Assembly (NCBI RefSeq): GCF_000021725.1
Contig: NC_012115.1
Span: 831,001-895,000 of the forward strand
Origin: Nautilia profundicola AmH
GTDB lineage: Bacteria; Campylobacterota; Campylobacteria; Campylobacterales; Nautiliaceae
Reading direction: 5' to 3'
Length of the DNA stretch: 64,000 nt
The position numbers were made by a program, and so were the translations under genes. Under the pieces are notes generated by a model, which ran no database searches, was not told where the DNA came from, and saw only the letters and a list, made by a program, of their open reading frames with translations. Positions within the stretch are counted from its first letter, which is position 1, and each line of letters starts with the position of its first letter. Positions 1 through 10,485 of the stretch are shown in pieces.

Positions 1-16
1 TTTAATATTAAGATAT

Positions 17-862
17 TTATACATTTTCAAAACTTTTAAGTAATTTTATTTCATCCGCCCATATTTCAGGCTCTATTGTTTCAAGTACCAGCGGAATATT
101 GTCTATTCTGCTGTCCTGCATAATAAATTTAAATGCGTCTATTCCTATTTCGCCTTTTCCGAGTGAGTGGTGTCTGTCCACACGGCTTGCGAATTTGGCC
201 TTAGAGTCGTTTATATGCATACCTTTAAGATATTTAAATCCGACTATTTCGTCAAATTCCTGCATTGTTTTTTCATATGCTTCTTTTGTTCTTATATCAT
301 ATCCGGCAGCAAAAATGTGAGCCGTATCAATACATACACCGATTCTGCTTTTATCTTCAATATTATCTATAATATATGCGAGATGTTCAAATTTATATCC
401 TAAATTACTTCCCTGTCCGGCAGTAGTTTCAAGTACAAGAGTTGCATATTCGGTATCTTTGATGGCTCTATTGATATTTTCACTTATTAAATCCAGACAC
501 TCTTCTTCGCTTATTTTTTTAAGATGACTTCCGGGATGGAAGTTTAAATATTTTAATCCAAGCTGTTCAACACGTCTGATTTCGTCCACAAACGCGTTAT
601 ATGATTTTTCTCTTTTGTCTTCTTCAGGATGTCCGAGATTAATAAGATAACTGTCGTGAGGTAATACACCATCAGCAATAAAACCGTGTTCTTCCATTAA
701 CTCTTTGAATTTATTTATAGATTTTTCACTTAATGGTTTTGCAACCCACTGTCTTTGGTTTTTTGTAAAAAGAGCAAAACCGTTTGCACCGATATCCACT
801 GCGTTTTTTACGGCGTTTTCCACTCCGCCGCTTGCACTTACGTGTGCACCTACATATTTCAT
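17..862 (-). CDS. nfo: Endonuclease IV (AP endonuclease)
   Basis: 281 residues, the usual length for bacterial Nfo. It cleaves DNA 5' of abasic sites in base-excision repair, using a three-zinc centre in a TIM barrel. The N-terminus [18 protein letters not shown] is the family signature, and the metal ligands lie in the expected segments: NFHPGSH near residue 110, LETTAGQG near 145, [13 protein letters not shown] near 178, HINDSK near 217, [12 protein letters not shown] near 230 and LET near 262. ATG follows an AAGGGTCTTA ribosome site. It is a single gene upstream on the same strand as nothing else except the window edge; the HIT gene lies 44 bases upstream on the same strand. Confidence 0.95.
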   Translation of the reverse strand: MKYVGAHVSASGGVENAVKNAVDIGANGFALFTKNQRQWVAKPLSEKSINKFKELMEEHGFIADGVLPHDSYLINLGHPEEDKREKSYNAFVDEIRRVEQLGLKYLNFHPGSHLKKISEEECLDLISENINRAIKDTEYATLVLETTAGQGSNLGYKFEHLAYIIDNIEDKSRIGVCIDTAHIFAAGYDIRTKEAYEKTMQEFDEIVGFKYLKGMHINDSKAKFASRVDRHHSLGKGEIGIDAFKFIMQDSRIDNIPLVLETIEPEIWADEIKLLKSFENV

Positions 863-906
863 TAAGACCCTTTTTGTCGGAATTTTATCAAAAAAAAGAA
901 AAAAGC

Positions 907-1242
907 TTAAGAAAGCTTAGGCCAGAGAAGTTTACCGTTAGGGTTTGCCACCATGTGGATATGAAGATGGAAAACTTCTTGTCCGGCATTGCTTCCGTTA
1001 TTTGTAATTAGCCTGTAATCGGTAATATTAAGCTCTTTAGCAACGTTTTTAATAAATTCTGCAAGTTCAGGCATAAGTTCCGCCGGAGTTTCGTCAAATT
1101 TCGCAAAATGTTCTTTCGGGATAATTAACACATGCACCGGAGCAATAGGGTTTATATCATGAAACGCTAAAAATTTATCGTTTTCCAATACTTTGTTTGA
1201 AGGAATTTCACCTTTTACTATTTTACAGAAGATACAATCCAT
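907..1242 (-). CDS. HIT family protein (HINT-like)
   Basis: 111-residue histidine-triad protein of the HINT/PKCI branch, expected to hydrolyse purine nucleoside phosphoramidates. The N-terminus [16 protein letters not shown] is typical, and the active-site triad HLHIHMV lies near residue 94. It precedes nfo on the same strand and diverges from pheS, with only about 55 bases between the start codons, so both promoters must lie in that short T-rich gap. A second, different HIT protein is encoded at 25720. Family assignment is secure; the substrate is not known from sequence. Confidence 0.92.
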   Translation of the reverse strand: MDCIFCKIVKGEIPSNKVLENDKFLAFHDINPIAPVHVLIIPKEHFAKFDETPAELMPELAEFIKNVAKELNITDYRLITNNGSNAGQEVFHLHIHMVANPNGKLLWPKLS

Positions 1243-1296
1243 TGAAAGGCTCCTTTTTTTTTGGTAGTATTATACCTAAAAAATAAAAGGACTGTT

Positions 1297-2283
1297 TTGG
1301 TGGATTTATCAGAAATTAGCAAAGTTTTAGACCTTGAAGAACTTGAAAAAACAAGAGTTAAACTACTTGGTAAAAACGGTGTTATTACACAAAAATTCAA
1401 AGAGCTTAAAAACGTAGCCCCTGAAAAGAAAAAAGAGGTGGCTAAAGAACTTAACGAATTAAAAGAAAAAGCATTGGCTTTAATAGCCGAGAAAAAACAA
1501 GAGCTTGAAGAAAAGCTGTTGGAAGAGCAGCTAAAAAAAGAAAAAATCGACGTTACGAGCTTTGTTCCCAAAGCTACGGGGGCAATGCATCCGATAACCG
1601 AAACTATGAATAAAATTATAGACTTTTTCACTAAGCTAAACTTCAGTGTCGAAACAGGACCTTTGGTTGAGGACGATTTTCATAACTTTGAAGCGTTAAA
1701 CCTTCCGAAATACCATCCTGCAAGGGATATGCAAGATACATTTTATTTTAAAGACGGAACTCTTCTAAGAACACACACTTCTCCTGTGCAGATCAGAACA
1801 ATGAAAAAACAAAAACCTCCTATCAGAATGATAAGCCCGGGAGCGGTATTCAGAAGGGATTACGATTTAACACACACTCCGATGTTTCATCAGGTAGAAG
1901 GATTAGTGGTTGATGAAGCGGGTAAAGTTAGTTTTGCGAATCTGAAATTTATACTTGAGAGTTTTCTGATTCATATGTTCGGAGACGTAAAGGTCAGATT
2001 CAGACCTTCGTTTTTCCCTTTTACGGAACCGAGTGCGGAAGTAGATATCAGCTGTATATTCTGTGAAGGCAAAGGGTGCAGGGTTTGCTCTCACACCGGA
2101 TGGCTTGAAGTGTTAGGATGCGGGGTTGTAGACCCGAACGTATTTAAAGCGGTAAGATATGAAAATGTAAGCGGTTACGCTTTTGGTTTAGGAGTTGAGA
2201 GATTTGCAATGTTATTGCACAGAATCAACGATTTAAGAAGTATGTACGAAGGAGATATCAGACTTATGGAGCAGTTTAAATGA
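1297..2283 (+). CDS. pheS: Phenylalanyl-tRNA synthetase alpha subunit
   Basis: Catalytic alpha subunit of the alpha2beta2 enzyme that charges tRNA-Phe. After an N-terminal helical arm come class II motifs: the GP-x-E-x-x-x-x-NF stretch ([16 protein letters not shown]), motif 2 [10 protein letters not shown] and motif 3 [10 protein letters not shown]. The C-x2-C-x4-C-x2-C-x2-TGW insert common in bacterial PheS is present. The reading frame is open from 1261, but an AAAAGGA ribosome site ends at 1291, which points to TTG at 1297 or GTG at 1300; I chose 1297 (328 residues). The stop overlaps pheT by ATGA, so the two are translationally coupled. Confidence 0.95.
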   Translation: MVDLSEISKVLDLEELEKTRVKLLGKNGVITQKFKELKNVAPEKKKEVAKELNELKEKALALIAEKKQELEEKLLEEQLKKEKIDVTSFVPKATGAMHPITETMNKIIDFFTKLNFSVETGPLVEDDFHNFEALNLPKYHPARDMQDTFYFKDGTLLRTHTSPVQIRTMKKQKPPIRMISPGAVFRRDYDLTHTPMFHQVEGLVVDEAGKVSFANLKFILESFLIHMFGDVKVRFRPSFFPFTEPSAEVDISCIFCEGKGCRVCSHTGWLEVLGCGVVDPNVFKAVRYENVSGYAFGLGVERFAMLLHRINDLRSMYEGDIRLMEQFK

Positions 2284-4529
2284 TAGTAACAAGAAGATGG
2301 CTTGAGGAATTTATAGATTTAAAAAATATATCAACTCAGGAAATAATAGATACATTAAATAGAATAGGTCAGGAAGTTGAAGGTTATAAGAAATTTGAAG
2401 TTCCTCAAAACGTTGTAATCGGAAAAGTTATCGAGTGCGAAAAACATCCGAATGCCGATAAACTAAACGTGTGTAAAGTGGATGTTGGTGATGAAGTGCT
2501 GCAAATTGTTTGCGGAGCGAGTAATGTTGTAAATGCCGAATATGTTGTTGTTTCAAAAGTCGGAGCGGTACTTCCGGGTGATTTCAAAATCAAAAAAGCA
2601 AAACTCAGAGGCGTGGAAAGCCACGGAATGATCTGTGCAGCAAGGGAAATAGGTTTACCTGACTTTCATGAGGGTATTATAATAATGGATGATTCGCTGG
2701 GTGAGCTTAAAATCGGTGAGTACGCAGGAAAATATTTAAACGATGAAGTAATCGAACTGGGTGTTACCGCAAACAGGGGAGACAGTTTCAGTATTTACGG
2801 TATTGCAAGGGAACTCAGTGCCGGATTAAATATTGATTTGAAAAATATCGAATACTCTTTTGAAGAACTTCAGGAAGGAATCGGAAGGGTTGTAAACGTA
2901 TCGAAAAGTGAAGTAAAACACTCTTCTCATTTATTAAGAGCAATAAACGGAGAGCTTAAATCTAATTTAAAAATTGATTTAAGACTTGCTTTATGTGAAG
3001 TTGATTTTAAAAACGAGCAGGATAAAGTAGTAAAATATTCTATGCATGCGACGGGTGTACTGCTTGTGCTAAGCAACATCGGAGAAGTTTCTTTTGAAAG
3101 CGAAAAAGGAATAGATAAATTTGTTACGAAAACCGGAGATTATATTGTCGGTGTTAAGAATAATATTGAACTAAGTGAGAACACGAGTTACGTAATCAAT
3201 GCAAACTACATTGATCCTGAATACGTAAGTGAAATCGTATTTTTAAACGGTCTTAAAACGGATGAGTATTTTTTCAGGGCAAGCAGAGGAAGTGAACCAG
3301 ATTTGGAATTCGGAGTAAATTATTTTATCAATGAAACGAAACTCCCTGTTTATTCAGGCAATATCGATTTAATTAATGAAATACCTGCGAGATATATCAA
3401 TCTTAATATTGAAGAAATTAGAAATATAATTGGTGCGGATATTGATGAAAAAACAGTAGTTGAAATATTAAAAAAACTAAATTTTGAAGTAGAAGTAATC
3501 AATGAAGAAAATATGAAAATAAAAGTACCTTCATTCAGAAACGATATTAAAAACATTCAGGATGTTGCTGAAGAAATATTAAGAATTTACGGTATCGATA
3601 AAATAGAATCGAAACCTCTTTATTTCAAAGAAACTAACAGAATTAATTCTATTATTGAATTTCATGAATTTATTAATGAACTTAAATATAAAGCTATATC
3701 ACAAGGGTTTTATGAAACACTTCATTTTGTATTCGATGATAAAGAAAGGCTTCAAAAATACGGATTTAGCATAGTTGATGAGCATTTGGACTTAATCAAC
3801 CCGATTGTTAAAGAACTTGATACGTTAAGAAGTACGTTACTGCTTCAATTGTTGGAAGATATTGCAAGAAACAGGGCAAACGGATATAAAAGAATTTACC
3901 TGTTTACTACAGGAAGTGTATATAACAGAAAAAGAGAAGAATCTCAAAAAATAGCATTTGTAATAAGTGGATATGAAGATTATGAAAACCCTATAAACCA
4001 CGGTAAACCTAAAAATGTTGAATTTAAAACTATGGTTGACAAACTTGCGCAGATTATAGGTGAATTTGAACTTGTAGAGAATGATTCGCATCCTATTGCG
4101 CATCCTTATCAAAACGCCAAAATTATTCAAAACGGAATGCCGATAGGAGTTGTTGCCAAACTACATCCTAAAGTTGCAAAAGAGTTTAATATCGATGATA
4201 CATATTTTGCGGAAATCGATCTTTCTAAACTTAAAAATGAAATGAAACTTGCAAAAGATATAAACAAATTCCCTAAAGTAACAAGGGATTTGAGTCTTGT
4301 TGTGGACAAAGACACTCCGTATAAAGAAATATTTAAAATTATCGACTCTTTAGGAATTAAAGAGCTTAAAGATTTTTATCCGATAGATATATATGATTTG
4401 GGTGAAAACAACTCACTTACCATAAGATTTGTTATTCAGGGTGAAAAAACATTAACAGATTCAGAAATAAATGCTATAATGGAGAAAATTTTAAATCAAC
4501 TGGAGAGTAAAGGAATTAAGCTTAGATGA
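2280..4529 (+). CDS. pheT: Phenylalanyl-tRNA synthetase beta subunit
   Basis: 749 residues. The beta subunit edits mischarged tRNA and helps bind tRNA-Phe. Domain order visible: an N-terminal OB-fold tRNA-binding domain (roughly 40-150, with [16 protein letters not shown] and [11 protein letters not shown]), the B3/B4 editing region, the B5 domain around 390-460 ([25 protein letters not shown]), and a C-terminal ferredoxin-like anticodon domain from about 655 ([21 protein letters not shown]). It starts inside the pheS stop and its own stop overlaps aroA by ATGA, placing a synthetase and a shikimate-pathway gene in one transcript. Confidence 0.96.
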   Translation: MIVTRRWLEEFIDLKNISTQEIIDTLNRIGQEVEGYKKFEVPQNVVIGKVIECEKHPNADKLNVCKVDVGDEVLQIVCGASNVVNAEYVVVSKVGAVLPGDFKIKKAKLRGVESHGMICAAREIGLPDFHEGIIIMDDSLGELKIGEYAGKYLNDEVIELGVTANRGDSFSIYGIARELSAGLNIDLKNIEYSFEELQEGIGRVVNVSKSEVKHSSHLLRAINGELKSNLKIDLRLALCEVDFKNEQDKVVKYSMHATGVLLVLSNIGEVSFESEKGIDKFVTKTGDYIVGVKNNIELSENTSYVINANYIDPEYVSEIVFLNGLKTDEYFFRASRGSEPDLEFGVNYFINETKLPVYSGNIDLINEIPARYINLNIEEIRNIIGADIDEKTVVEILKKLNFEVEVINEENMKIKVPSFRNDIKNIQDVAEEILRIYGIDKIESKPLYFKETNRINSIIEFHEFINELKYKAISQGFYETLHFVFDDKERLQKYGFSIVDEHLDLINPIVKELDTLRSTLLLQLLEDIARNRANGYKRIYLFTTGSVYNRKREESQKIAFVISGYEDYENPINHGKPKNVEFKTMVDKLAQIIGEFELVENDSHPIAHPYQNAKIIQNGMPIGVVAKLHPKVAKEFNIDDTYFAEIDLSKLKNEMKLAKDINKFPKVTRDLSLVVDKDTPYKEIFKIIDSLGIKELKDFYPIDIYDLGENNSLTIRFVIQGEKTLTDSEINAIMEKILNQLESKGIKLR

Positions 4530-5821
4530 TTTTAACAGTAGTTGGCGGTAGAAAGTTTGAAGAAGAGTTTATTGTAGACGCTGATAAATCTATCTCGCAC
4601 AGATGTGCGATTTTCTCTCTTTTAACTAACGGTAAAAACACAATTAAAAACTATCTTCGTGCGGAAGACACTATGAATTCTCTTGAAATCGCAAAAGCTC
4701 TCGGCGCAAAAGTCGAAGATGACGGCGAAACAATAACAATACAGGCTCCTAAAACACTACAAGAAGCGGAAGATGTTTTATACTGCGGTAATTCAGGCAC
4801 CACTATTAGAATTTATATGGGACTGTTGGCAGGAATTGACGGATTTTTCGTATTGACCGGTGATCAGTATTTAAGACGCCGTCCTATGAAAAGGGTGGCT
4901 GAGCCTTTAAGAAGTATAGGTGCGAAAATAGACGGTAGAAAAAACGGGGATTTGGCTCCTTTAGCCGTTAGAGGCGGTAAACTTAAATCATTTAATTATG
5001 TAAGTAAAATCGCTTCCGCACAGGTTAAATCCGCTATGATTTTAGCGGCATTGAATGCGGACAAACCTTCATATTACGAAGAACCGATGCTGAGCCGTGA
5101 CCATACGGAAAGAATGCTTAAAGGCATGGGGGCTAAACTTGAATGTATAATGGAAAATGGAAAATGGAAAGTTAAGATATATCCACTTGAAAAGAAACTT
5201 GAGCCGTTAAACATTGAAGTACCGAATGATCCGAGCAGTGCGTTTTTCTTTGCCGTGGCGGCGGCTATTACGGATTCAACGGCAATTATTAAAAACGTAA
5301 CACTAAACCCTACGAGAATTGAAGCATATAAAGCGCTTGAGCGAATGGGTGCTGATATCGAGTATGTTTTAAAAGAAGACAAATACGAACCGATAGGCGA
5401 TATCATCGTAAAAGGCGCAAAATTAAGTGCTATAGAAGTAAGTGACAATATTCCTTGGCTAATAGATGAACTACCCGCACTTGCAATGGCCATGGCTGTA
5501 GCTGAAGGTAAAAGCGTCGTAAAAAATGCAAAAGAACTGAGAGTAAAGGAATCCGACAGAATCTCTACCGTAATTAACGGACTGAAAGCTTGCGGAATCG
5601 AAGCGAAAGAGTTTGAAGACGGTTATGAAATTACCGGCGGAATTCCGAAAAAAGCAAAAATAGATTCGCATGGAGACCACAGAATAGCTATGAGCTTTGC
5701 CGTTTTAGGACTTCTTTGCGGAATGGAAATTGAAAAAGCGGAAAGTATCAATACGTCTTTTCCGAATTTCTTTAAACTTTTTGAAAAAATAGCTGATTTT
5801 AAGGTAAATGATGATAATTGA
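4526..5821 (+). CDS. aroA: 3-phosphoshikimate 1-carboxyvinyltransferase (EPSP synthase)
   Basis: 431 residues. It joins shikimate-3-phosphate and phosphoenolpyruvate in the sixth step of chorismate synthesis. Seen: [13 protein letters not shown] (substrate lysine), [67 protein letters not shown] and [13 protein letters not shown]. The start overlaps pheT and the end overlaps ispH by 14 bases. Oddity: codons near residues 208-217 ([14 protein letters not shown]) are written in a perfect run of 7-bp repeat units (see the repeat at 5149). Confidence 0.96.
   Translation: MILTVVGGRKFEEEFIVDADKSISHRCAIFSLLTNGKNTIKNYLRAEDTMNSLEIAKALGAKVEDDGETITIQAPKTLQEAEDVLYCGNSGTTIRIYMGLLAGIDGFFVLTGDQYLRRRPMKRVAEPLRSIGAKIDGRKNGDLAPLAVRGGKLKSFNYVSKIASAQVKSAMILAALNADKPSYYEEPMLSRDHTERMLKGMGAKLECIMENGKWKVKIYPLEKKLEPLNIEVPNDPSSAFFFAVAAAITDSTAIIKNVTLNPTRIEAYKALERMGADIEYVLKEDKYEPIGDIIVKGAKLSAIEVSDNIPWLIDELPALAMAMAVAEGKSVVKNAKELRVKESDRISTVINGLKACGIEAKEFEDGYEITGGIPKKAKIDSHGDHRIAMSFAVLGLLCGMEIEKAESINTSFPNFFKLFEKIADFKVNDDN
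5149..5176 (+). repeat. Heptanucleotide repeat array inside aroA
   Basis: Four consecutive 7-bp units: three copies of AATGGAA followed by AGTTAAG. The units encode the MENGKWKVK stretch of AroA, in a surface-loop-like position between conserved motifs. The same unit family recurs at 16675, 17796, 49044, 54322, 58199 and, more loosely, 9804 and 58283. Confidence 0.75.
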
Positions 5822-6641
5822 AAAGGCTAAAAGTTACGGATTTTGCTTTGGTGTTAAAAGAGCGGTTGAAATTGCCGAAGAATCTCAAAATGCCGTTACT
5901 TTAGGTCCGCTTATTCATAATCCTTTGGAAATTGAAAGACTTGCTAAAAATTATAATGTAAAATACGTTGAAACCATAGAAGATATTGATGAAAACGTAA
6001 AAAGGGTAATCGTTAGAACTCACGGTATTCCTAAAGACAAACTCCAAAATCTAAAAGAAAAAAATGTTGAGATTATAGACGCAACCTGTCCTTTTGTAAA
6101 AAAACCTCAGGAAATTGTAGAAGAAATGAGCAAACAAGGTTATGATATCGTTATTTTCGGTGATAAAAACCACCCGGAAATTCAAGGGGTTATGAGCTAT
6201 TCTGTACATAACAGGGTTTATGTCGTATTGGATCCCAAAGAGCTTGAAGGTATCAGATTGAAAGAGCATATTGCAACAGTGGCTCAAACAACAAGAAAAA
6301 TTAACGATTATCTTAAAATAACAAATTATTTGATCCAAAACTATAAAGAAGTCAGAGTTTTTAATACAATATGTAATGCGACTTTTGAAAATCAGGATGC
6401 GGTCAGAGAACTTGCAAAAAAAGCGGATATAATGATAATTATAGGCGGCAAAAACTCGTCAAACACAAAACAGTTATATAATATAGCAAAAGAGTTTTGC
6501 GAAGCCTACTTGGTTGAAAGTGAAGAAGAGTTAAAAAAAGAGTGGTTTGAAGGTAAAAAGCACTGCGGGATAAGCGCAGGTGCTTCTACACCGGAATGGT
6601 TGGTTGAAAAAATAATCTCAAGAATAAAGGAATTAGCATGA
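5808..6641 (+). CDS. ispH: 4-hydroxy-3-methylbut-2-enyl diphosphate reductase
   Basis: 277 residues. A [4Fe-4S] enzyme that makes IPP and DMAPP in the last step of the MEP isoprenoid pathway. The three cluster cysteines are present: GFCFGVKRA near residue 13, DATCPFV near 97 and NTICNAT near 188. Also seen are HPEIQG with the catalytic Glu, VAQTT, and the SSNTKQL diphosphate-binding segment. Two ATG codons stand in tandem (5808 and 5811); the AAGG at 5801 spaces better to 5811. It overlaps aroA by 14 bases and rpsA by ATGA. Confidence 0.95.
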   Translation: MMIIEKAKSYGFCFGVKRAVEIAEESQNAVTLGPLIHNPLEIERLAKNYNVKYVETIEDIDENVKRVIVRTHGIPKDKLQNLKEKNVEIIDATCPFVKKPQEIVEEMSKQGYDIVIFGDKNHPEIQGVMSYSVHNRVYVVLDPKELEGIRLKEHIATVAQTTRKINDYLKITNYLIQNYKEVRVFNTICNATFENQDAVRELAKKADIMIIIGGKNSSNTKQLYNIAKEFCEAYLVESEEELKKEWFEGKKHCGISAGASTPEWLVEKIISRIKELA

Positions 6642-7798
6642 GTGAATTAAAAGTTGGAGATGTAGTAGAGTTCAAAATTGAAAAGTTAATCAAAGGCGGT
6701 TTTGTTGGTTATGTTGACGGACAGGAAATATTCCTTCCGAAAAGTCTTAGCGGTCTTAAAGAAGATGAAAGCGTAATAGGAAAAACTGTAAAAGCATATG
6801 TGAAAGAATTTAAGCAAAATTCAGTTGTAGTTGATAGAAAAGCGTATTTAAACGATATAAAAGCAAAACTTGAAAGCAAAGCGGATGAAGTTATCGACGC
6901 TGTTGTTACAAAAGTGAAACCTAAAGGTATTGTAATCGATGTGGACGGTATAAGCGGTTTTGTACCAAAAGAAGAAATTTTTTACAAAAAAATAGACCAC
7001 AGACAATATATTAGTGAAGGTGATGAAGTTCAGGTTAAACTTATTGATCCTGTGAGAAGAATATTCTCAATTAAAAAAACACTTCCGAATCCGTGGGAAG
7101 AAGTTAAAGAACTTAACATCGGAGATGTGGTCAAAGTAAGTGTTTCTCATATAACCGATTACGGTGCGTTTGTAGATCTCGGTAACGGTGTTGAAGGTTT
7201 CTTACATATCAGCGAAATAAACTGGGACGGAATTAACGACCTTACATTAGGCGACGAAATTGAAGTGGAAATCGTTGAAATCAATCCTGAAGAAGAAAAA
7301 TTAAGAGTTTCAAGAAAAAACCTGCTTACAAAACCTGCCGTAATATTTAACGAAAATCACAATGTTGGCGATATCGTCGAAGGTGTTATTACAAAATTCA
7401 TCAATGTTGGTGCGTTTGTAGAAATAGACGGTATAAGCACACTTCTTCCTAATAAATTCGCATCATTTAAAAAAGGTGAAAAAGCAAACGAAATATTCAA
7501 TATCGGCGATAAACTTGAATTCAAAATAATCACTATATCTCCTGAAGAAAACAAAGTTATCGTATCAAGAAAAGACGCTATGCCTAATCCTTATGATTCG
7601 TTCGCTCAAACTCATCAGGTAGGTGACGAAGTTGAAGGTAAAGTTAAATATATTACAGATTTCGGTATGTTTATTGATTTAGGCGATATTGAAGCTCTTG
7701 TAAGAAAAGAGGACTTTAATAACGAATATAATATCGGAGACGAGTTTAAAGGTAAAATTATCGAAATTAACGGTGAGAGAGTAAAACTTGCTGAATGA
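6638..7798 (+). CDS. rpsA: 30S ribosomal protein S1 (short form)
   Basis: 386 residues made of five consecutive S1 RNA-binding repeats, at about 4-70, 78-150, 155-224, 240-318 and 325-384. The best conserved are repeat 3 (GDVVKVSVSHITDYGAFVDL...GFLHISEI) and repeat 5. S1 binds mRNA leaders on the 30S subunit. Its place between ispH and serA matches rpsA in Campylobacter, where the protein is much longer (about 556 residues, six repeats), so this one lacks the C-terminal part. The end overlaps the next gene by ATGA; no frameshift signs appear downstream, because an unrelated gene begins at once. Confidence 0.9.
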   Translation: MSELKVGDVVEFKIEKLIKGGFVGYVDGQEIFLPKSLSGLKEDESVIGKTVKAYVKEFKQNSVVVDRKAYLNDIKAKLESKADEVIDAVVTKVKPKGIVIDVDGISGFVPKEEIFYKKIDHRQYISEGDEVQVKLIDPVRRIFSIKKTLPNPWEEVKELNIGDVVKVSVSHITDYGAFVDLGNGVEGFLHISEINWDGINDLTLGDEIEVEIVEINPEEEKLRVSRKNLLTKPAVIFNENHNVGDIVEGVITKFINVGAFVEIDGISTLLPNKFASFKKGEKANEIFNIGDKLEFKIITISPEENKVIVSRKDAMPNPYDSFAQTHQVGDEVEGKVKYITDFGMFIDLGDIEALVRKEDFNNEYNIGDEFKGKIIEINGERVKLAE

Positions 7799-8235
7799 AA
7801 TTAGTAATTTTTATTTTAACGGCTATAATTACAGCAATATTGTTTGTGACTTATGATAAAATTTCACAGCCGGATATTGAGAGAATTCAACCAACCGAAC
7901 AAAATATAACAAAAATATCAACCAAGGGAGATGTTTTAAAACTCTCTTTTAATTCCTATACCTTTCCGGCAAGAGAACTTTTTATGAAAATTGATTTTAA
8001 AGAGTATAAAAATATTATACTCTATAAAGTTGTAATTAACGCAAACGACGAATATGCTATATTCAATATAAAAGCAATACTTGAAAACGAAGGTATAGCT
8101 TATTCGATGCTTGAAAAGAAAAAGACGGAAATTTTTATTTTATTTAAATCATTGCAACAAGCTGAAAAAGTTATTAAATTATTTAAAAGTTATAATTTCA
8201 AAATAAAAATAGAAAAAATAATAAAAAGGATATAA
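7795..8235 (+). CDS. Membrane-anchored protein of unknown function, rpsA–serA spacer gene
   Basis: 146 residues. Residues about 3-19 (LVIFILTAIITAILFVT) form an N-terminal signal anchor; the rest should be periplasmic. The C-terminal half (residues 70-146) alternates strands and helices, with segments such as YKVVINANDEYAIFNIKAILE and SLQQAEKVIKLFKSY. This is compatible with a small ferredoxin-like or SPOR-like fold, but I cannot assign a family. A gene of similar size occupies the same place between rpsA and serA in Campylobacter. It overlaps rpsA by ATGA and abuts serA directly. Confidence 0.75.
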   Translation: MKLVIFILTAIITAILFVTYDKISQPDIERIQPTEQNITKISTKGDVLKLSFNSYTFPARELFMKIDFKEYKNIILYKVVINANDEYAIFNIKAILENEGIAYSMLEKKKTEIFILFKSLQQAEKVIKLFKSYNFKIKIEKIIKRI

Positions 8236-9804
8236 ATGAAAGTAGTAGTTTGTGACCCGATACATCCTGCTGGATTTGAAATATTAAAAAATGCTAAAGA
8301 CATCGAACTTGTAGATGCAAGTAGAACTCCGAAAGACGAACTTCTAAAAGTAATAGAAGATGCAGACGGTGTAATTACAAGAAGCCCGACTCCTGTAGAT
8401 GAAAAATTCCTCTCACACGCAAAAAAATTAAAAGCGGTAGTAAGAGCCGGTGTAGGTGTTGACAATGTTGATATGGAAGCGGCAAGCAAAAAAGGTGTTA
8501 TTATTATGAACGTGCCTACCGCTAACACATTGGCTGCGGTGGAACTTACAATGGCTCATTTACTGACTGCTGCAAGAAGTTTTACAAATGCAGTATGGAA
8601 CTTGAAAAAAGAGCATGAGTGGAACAGGGAAAAGTGGCTTGGAATCGAGCTTGCAGGTAAAAAACTCGGAATCATCGGTTTCGGTAATATCGGAAGCCGT
8701 GTAGGTATCAGAGCAAAAGCACTTGAAATGGACGTAATTGCGTACGATCCTTATATCGATCCGAGCAAAGCAACTGATCTTGGATGTAAATATACGACTG
8801 ATTTTGAAGAGATTTTAAAATGTGATTTTATTACAATCCACACTCCGAAAACAAAAGAAACAATAAATATGATTACTAAAAAAGAAATCGAAAAAATGAA
8901 AGACGGAGTAGTGCTTATTAACTGTGCAAGAGGTGGACTTTACAATGAAGAAGACGTTGCGGAAGCTCTTAAATCCGGAAAAATCGCTTGGCTTGGAATA
9001 GATGTATTCAACAAAGAACCTCTAACTGAGCATCCTTTTTTTGAACTTGAAAACACTTCTGTTACACCTCACATAGGTGCTAATACAAAAGAATCACAAG
9101 AAAGAATCGCAATCCAGGCTGCAGAAGGTATTATTGAAGCACTAAGAGGCAGCAGTTATCCGAATGCCCTTAACCTTCCTATCAATACCGCAAACACACC
9201 TGAATGGGTTATCAAATATCTTGAACTGTCTCAAAAAATGGGATATATCCTGTCACAGGTTATTAATAAATCGATCAAAAAAGTAAAAGTAAACCTAAGT
9301 GGTGACATTTCAAAAGAAGATAAATCGGTTCTGACTTTTACACTTGTAGGACTTTTACAAAACATTACCGAAAACGTAAACTACGTAAATGCTGAATTCC
9401 TCGCAACTGAAAAAGGAATTGTTACAGAAACTAAAGAAATTAAAAACGACACTTACAAAAACCTTGTAAATATCAAAGTAATTACGGATGACGGGGAATA
9501 TTCAATCAGTGGAACAATGCTTGAAGAGCATCCGAGAATTGTTGAGTTTAAAGACTTTGACCTTGAATTCGAACCTAAAGGTAAAATGATCTTCTTTAAA
9601 AATACCGACGTACCTGGAGTAATTGGTGAGGTTGGTATGACACTTGCTAAAAACAATATAAATATCGCTGATTTCAGACTCGGTAGAAACAAAGAAGGTC
9701 AGGCTATGGCGGTAATTATAGTAGATAATGAAGTAAATGAAGACGTACTAAACGAGTTAAGAAACTTAAAAGCCGCGTTAAGCGTCGGATATGCTGAAAT
9801 ATAA
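8236..9804 (+). CDS. serA: D-3-phosphoglycerate dehydrogenase
   Basis: 522 residues, the long form. It oxidises 3-phosphoglycerate with NAD+, the first step of serine synthesis. Seen: the NAD-binding GIIGFGNIGSRVG near residue 145, catalytic Arg in NCARGGLYNEEDV, Glu in FNKEPLTEHPFFE and His in TPHIGANTKES. An intervening ASB domain (about 320-445) precedes a C-terminal ACT domain (FKNTDVPGVIGEVGMTLAKN), which usually binds serine for feedback inhibition. It starts one base after the previous stop, behind AAAAGG. The spacer after the stop holds 7-bp-type repeats. Confidence 0.95.
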   Translation: MKVVVCDPIHPAGFEILKNAKDIELVDASRTPKDELLKVIEDADGVITRSPTPVDEKFLSHAKKLKAVVRAGVGVDNVDMEAASKKGVIIMNVPTANTLAAVELTMAHLLTAARSFTNAVWNLKKEHEWNREKWLGIELAGKKLGIIGFGNIGSRVGIRAKALEMDVIAYDPYIDPSKATDLGCKYTTDFEEILKCDFITIHTPKTKETINMITKKEIEKMKDGVVLINCARGGLYNEEDVAEALKSGKIAWLGIDVFNKEPLTEHPFFELENTSVTPHIGANTKESQERIAIQAAEGIIEALRGSSYPNALNLPINTANTPEWVIKYLELSQKMGYILSQVINKSIKKVKVNLSGDISKEDKSVLTFTLVGLLQNITENVNYVNAEFLATEKGIVTETKEIKNDTYKNLVNIKVITDDGEYSISGTMLEEHPRIVEFKDFDLEFEPKGKMIFFKNTDVPGVIGEVGMTLAKNNINIADFRLGRNKEGQAMAVIIVDNEVNEDVLNELRNLKAALSVGYAEI

Positions 9805-9842
9805 TTAAGTTGTAAAGCAGATAAGTCGTTAAGTTGTGAAGC
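9804..9842 (+). repeat. Degenerate heptad repeats after serA
   Basis: Right after the serA stop lie two copies of a 14-bp doublet: ATTAAGT TGTAAAG at 9804-9817 and GTTAAGT TGTGAAG at 9828-9841, ten bases apart. The second doublet recurs exactly, on the opposite strand, in the bioA–transporter gap near 58339-58352. It forms part of the spacer before efp. Confidence 0.55.
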
Positions 9843-9874
9843 TAAAATAAAATTATTATGTTAAGGAGAAAACA

Positions 9875-10438
9875 ATGGCATACAGTATGAGTGATTTAAA
9901 AAAATATCTTAATATTGAACTTGACGGAATTCCGTACAAAATCGTTGATTATCATCACGTAAAACCGGGAAAAGGTGCAGCGTTTGTTAGAACTAAACTT
10001 AAAAACCTTATTGACGGAAGAGTAATCGAAAAAACTTTCCACGCTGGTGACAAAGCGGATGAGCCTAATCTTGAAAGAAGAAAATACCAGTATTCATACA
10101 ATGAGGGTGACCTTTATTATTTTATGGACAATGAAACGTATGAAATGATTCCTATTGATCTTAAAGTTTTTGAAGAAAGCAAAGGATTCTTACTTGAAGG
10201 GATGAATGTTGACGTACTGTTCCATAACGGAAAAGTAATAGGTGTTGAACTTCCTTTAACAGTTGAGCTTGAAGTAGTTGAAACTCAGCCTGTAAGTAAC
10301 AGAGATAGAAGTGGAGCCTGCAGAAAGCCGGCAAAAGTTGAAACAGGAGCGGTAGTGACAGTTCCTTGCCATATTGTAGAAGGTGACAAAATCAAAGTTG
10401 ACACAAGAACAGGTGATTATTTAGAAAAAGTTAAGTAA
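9875..10438 (+). CDS. efp: Translation elongation factor P
   Basis: 187 residues, standard length. EF-P relieves ribosome stalling at polyproline. The loop [13 protein letters not shown] near residue 33 carries a lysine at the tip (KPGKG), the type modified by beta-lysylation in other bacteria. The EF-P signature near 150-170 ([20 protein letters not shown]) departs from the usual ATYK...PAKLETG wording but is recognisable. Start ATG follows TTAAGGAGAAAAC. It ends shortly before an intercistronic hairpin and apt. Confidence 0.95.
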   Translation: MAYSMSDLKKYLNIELDGIPYKIVDYHHVKPGKGAAFVRTKLKNLIDGRVIEKTFHAGDKADEPNLERRKYQYSYNEGDLYYFMDNETYEMIPIDLKVFEESKGFLLEGMNVDVLFHNGKVIGVELPLTVELEVVETQPVSNRDRSGACRKPAKVETGAVVTVPCHIVEGDKIKVDTRTGDYLEKVK

Positions 10439-10439
10439 T

Positions 10440-10467
10440 CGTTAAAAAATCTTTTGATTTTTTAGCG
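10440..10467 (+). terminator. Intercistronic hairpin between efp and apt
   Basis: A 12-bp near-perfect inverted repeat (arms 10440-10451 and 10456-10467, one G·T-type mismatch) with a four-T loop. It is AT-rich and is not followed by a clear T run, so it may be a weak terminator or an RNA-stability element rather than a strong stop. Confidence 0.45.
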
Positions 10468-10485
10468 TTAAACCAAGGAGAAAAA

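Noticed and set aside
1218-1631. Minus-strand open frame opposite pheS (137 residues, Ser/Phe-rich)
   Set aside because: It is the mirror of a strongly conserved plus-strand gene, has biased low-complexity composition, and lacks a ribosome site and any domain.
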